Source of the DNA: Paucimonas sp.
GTDB lineage: Bacteria > Pseudomonadota > Gammaproteobacteria > Pseudomonadales > Pseudomonadaceae
Assembly: GCA_031253995.1 (NCBI GenBank)
Contig: JAIRVG010000053.1
Coordinates: 21,328-85,327, forward strand
Reading direction: 5' to 3'
Length of the DNA: 64,000 nucleotides
The notes beneath the pieces were generated by a model. The model did no database searches, was not told the origin of the DNA, and was given only the letters and a program-made list of their open reading frames with translations. Each line of letters begins with the position of its first letter. Position 1 is the stretch's first letter. Of this stretch, positions 62,901-64,000 are shown one piece after another. The position numbers and the translations under genes are program-made.

Positions 62901-64000
62901 ATGCAGCAACTCAATCCTTCCGAAATTAGTGAAATCATCAAGGGCCGCATCGAGAAACTCGATGTAGCCTCCCAAGCCCGCAACGAAGGTACTGTCGTCA
63001 GCGTTTCTGACGGCATCGTGCGGATTCACGGTCTGGCCGACGCTATGTACGGCGAAATGATCGAGTTTCCAGGCGGCGTCTACGGTATGGCCCTCAACCT
63101 GGAGCAAGACTCCGTTGGTGCGGTAGTACTGGGCGCCTACGACACCCTCGCCGAAGGCATGAGCGCCAAGTGCACCGGTCGCATCCTCGAAGTTCCGGTT
63201 GGTAAGGAACTGCTGGGTCGCGTCGTCGACGCACTGGGCAACCCGATCGACGGCAAAGGTCCTCTGGGCAACACCGAGACCGACGCGGTCGAGAAAGTTG
63301 CTCCAGGCGTGATCTGGCGTAAGTCGGTAGACCAGCCTGTACAGACTGGCTACAAGTCCGTCGACGCCATGATCCCTGTCGGCCGTGGTCAGCGCGAGCT
63401 GATCATCGGTGACCGTCAGATCGGCAAGACCGCCATGGCCATCGACGCCATCATCAACCAGAAGGACTCCGGTATCTTCTGCGTTTATGTTGCTGTCGGC
63501 CAGAAGCGTTCCACCGTTGCCAACATCGTTCGCAAGCTGGAAGAAAACGGCGCCCTGGCCAACACCATCGTGGTCGTTGCCAGTGCCTCGGAATCCGCCG
63601 CACTGCAATTCCTGGCGCCATACGCCGGTTGCACCATGGGCGAGTTCTTCCGTGACCGCGGCGAAGACGCGCTGATCGTCTACGACGACCTGTCCAAGCA
63701 GGCCGTTGCCTACCGTCAGATCTCCCTGCTGCTGCGCCGTCCACCAGGACGTGAAGCGTACCCAGGTGACGTGTTCTATCTCCACTCCCGTCTGCTGGAG
63801 CGTGCATCGCGCGTTTCCGAAGAGTACGTCGAGAAGTTCACCAACGGCGCTGTAACTGGCAAGACCGGTTCCCTGACCGCACTGCCGATCATCGAAACCC
63901 AGGCTGGCGACGTTTCCGCGTTCGTTCCGACCAACGTGATCTCGATCACCGACGGTCAGATCTTCCTGGAATCGGCCATGTTCAACTCGGGCATCCGCCC
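62901..64000 (+). CDS. atpA: F1Fo ATP synthase subunit alpha (3' end outside window)
   Basis: Start ATG 62901 ([20 protein letters not shown]), 21 bp after atpH. The frame is open to the window edge, covering 366 residues of about 514. The P-loop is [18 protein letters not shown] near residue 171. The N-terminal beta barrel and most of the nucleotide-binding domain are present; the C-terminal helical domain is missing only because the window ends. Confidence 0.97.
   Translation, partial: MQQLNPSEISEIIKGRIEKLDVASQARNEGTVVSVSDGIVRIHGLADAMYGEMIEFPGGVYGMALNLEQDSVGAVVLGAYDTLAEGMSAKCTGRILEVPVGKELLGRVVDALGNPIDGKGPLGNTETDAVEKVAPGVIWRKSVDQPVQTGYKSVDAMIPVGRGQRELIIGDRQIGKTAMAIDAIINQKDSGIFCVYVAVGQKRSTVANIVRKLEENGALANTIVVVASASESAALQFLAPYAGCTMGEFFRDRGEDALIVYDDLSKQAVAYRQISLLLRRPPGREAYPGDVFYLHSRLLERASRVSEEYVEKFTNGAVTGKTGSLTALPIIETQAGDVSAFVPTNVISITDGQIFLESAMFNSGIR

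Overview
This window is the replication-origin region of a Pseudomonas chromosome, most likely of the P. putida / P. fluorescens lineage. The evidence is the gene order dnaA-dnaN-recF-gyrB next to rpmH-rnpA-yidD-yidC-mnmE-mnmG-rsmG-parA-parB-atp, high GC content, TrpI-divergent trpBA, Pseudomonas-type REP elements (core GCTGGCAAGCCAGC or GAGCGGGTTCACCCGCTC) in the gaps, and GTG or TTG starts typical of this group. No tRNA, rRNA, CRISPR array or prophage was seen.

Left part (0-24 kb), accessory and metabolic genes. An aromatic/aspartate-type aminotransferase is followed by an IS3-family (IS150-like) element inserted in a REP cluster. Next come a zinc aminopeptidase lipoprotein, two tandem paralogous lipoproteins, two DUF1161 proteins, OsmC, a luciferase-like flavin oxidoreductase, dodecin and a YqjD-like DUF883 protein. 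The trpI / trpBA divergon follows, then a choline-O-sulfate module (LysR regulator, betC, choline-binding protein, SulP permease). After that is an AT-richer island of four paralogous small secreted proteins (16.9-19.7 kb). Three transcription units there carry the same 20-bp palindrome at a fixed distance from the start codon. aroE, hemF, a quinone oxidoreductase, tsaC and dprA complete this part.

Middle part (24-44 kb). def-fmt-rsmB-trkA-TPR is a collinear run for translation initiation, rRNA modification and K+ uptake. lpxL-like, tag, glyQS, gmhB and plsC follow. An MHS transporter / GMC oxidoreductase / LysR group of unknown substrate comes next. Last is a sulfide-oxidation operon (persulfide dioxygenase, SQR, TauE-like permease) divergent from a FisR-like sigma-54 activator.

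Right part (44-64 kb), the replication core. gyrB, recF, dnaN and dnaA run on the minus strand. oriC lies between dnaA and rpmH, and a second origin-like, DnaA-box-rich, AT-rich gap lies between mnmE and mnmG. parA-parB and the ATP synthase operon (atpI-B-E-F-H-A, cut by the window end) follow. Three parS-type sites lie in and beside recF and gyrB. At least 27 perfect DnaA boxes are spread from 12.5 to 58.8 kb, many inside coding sequence.
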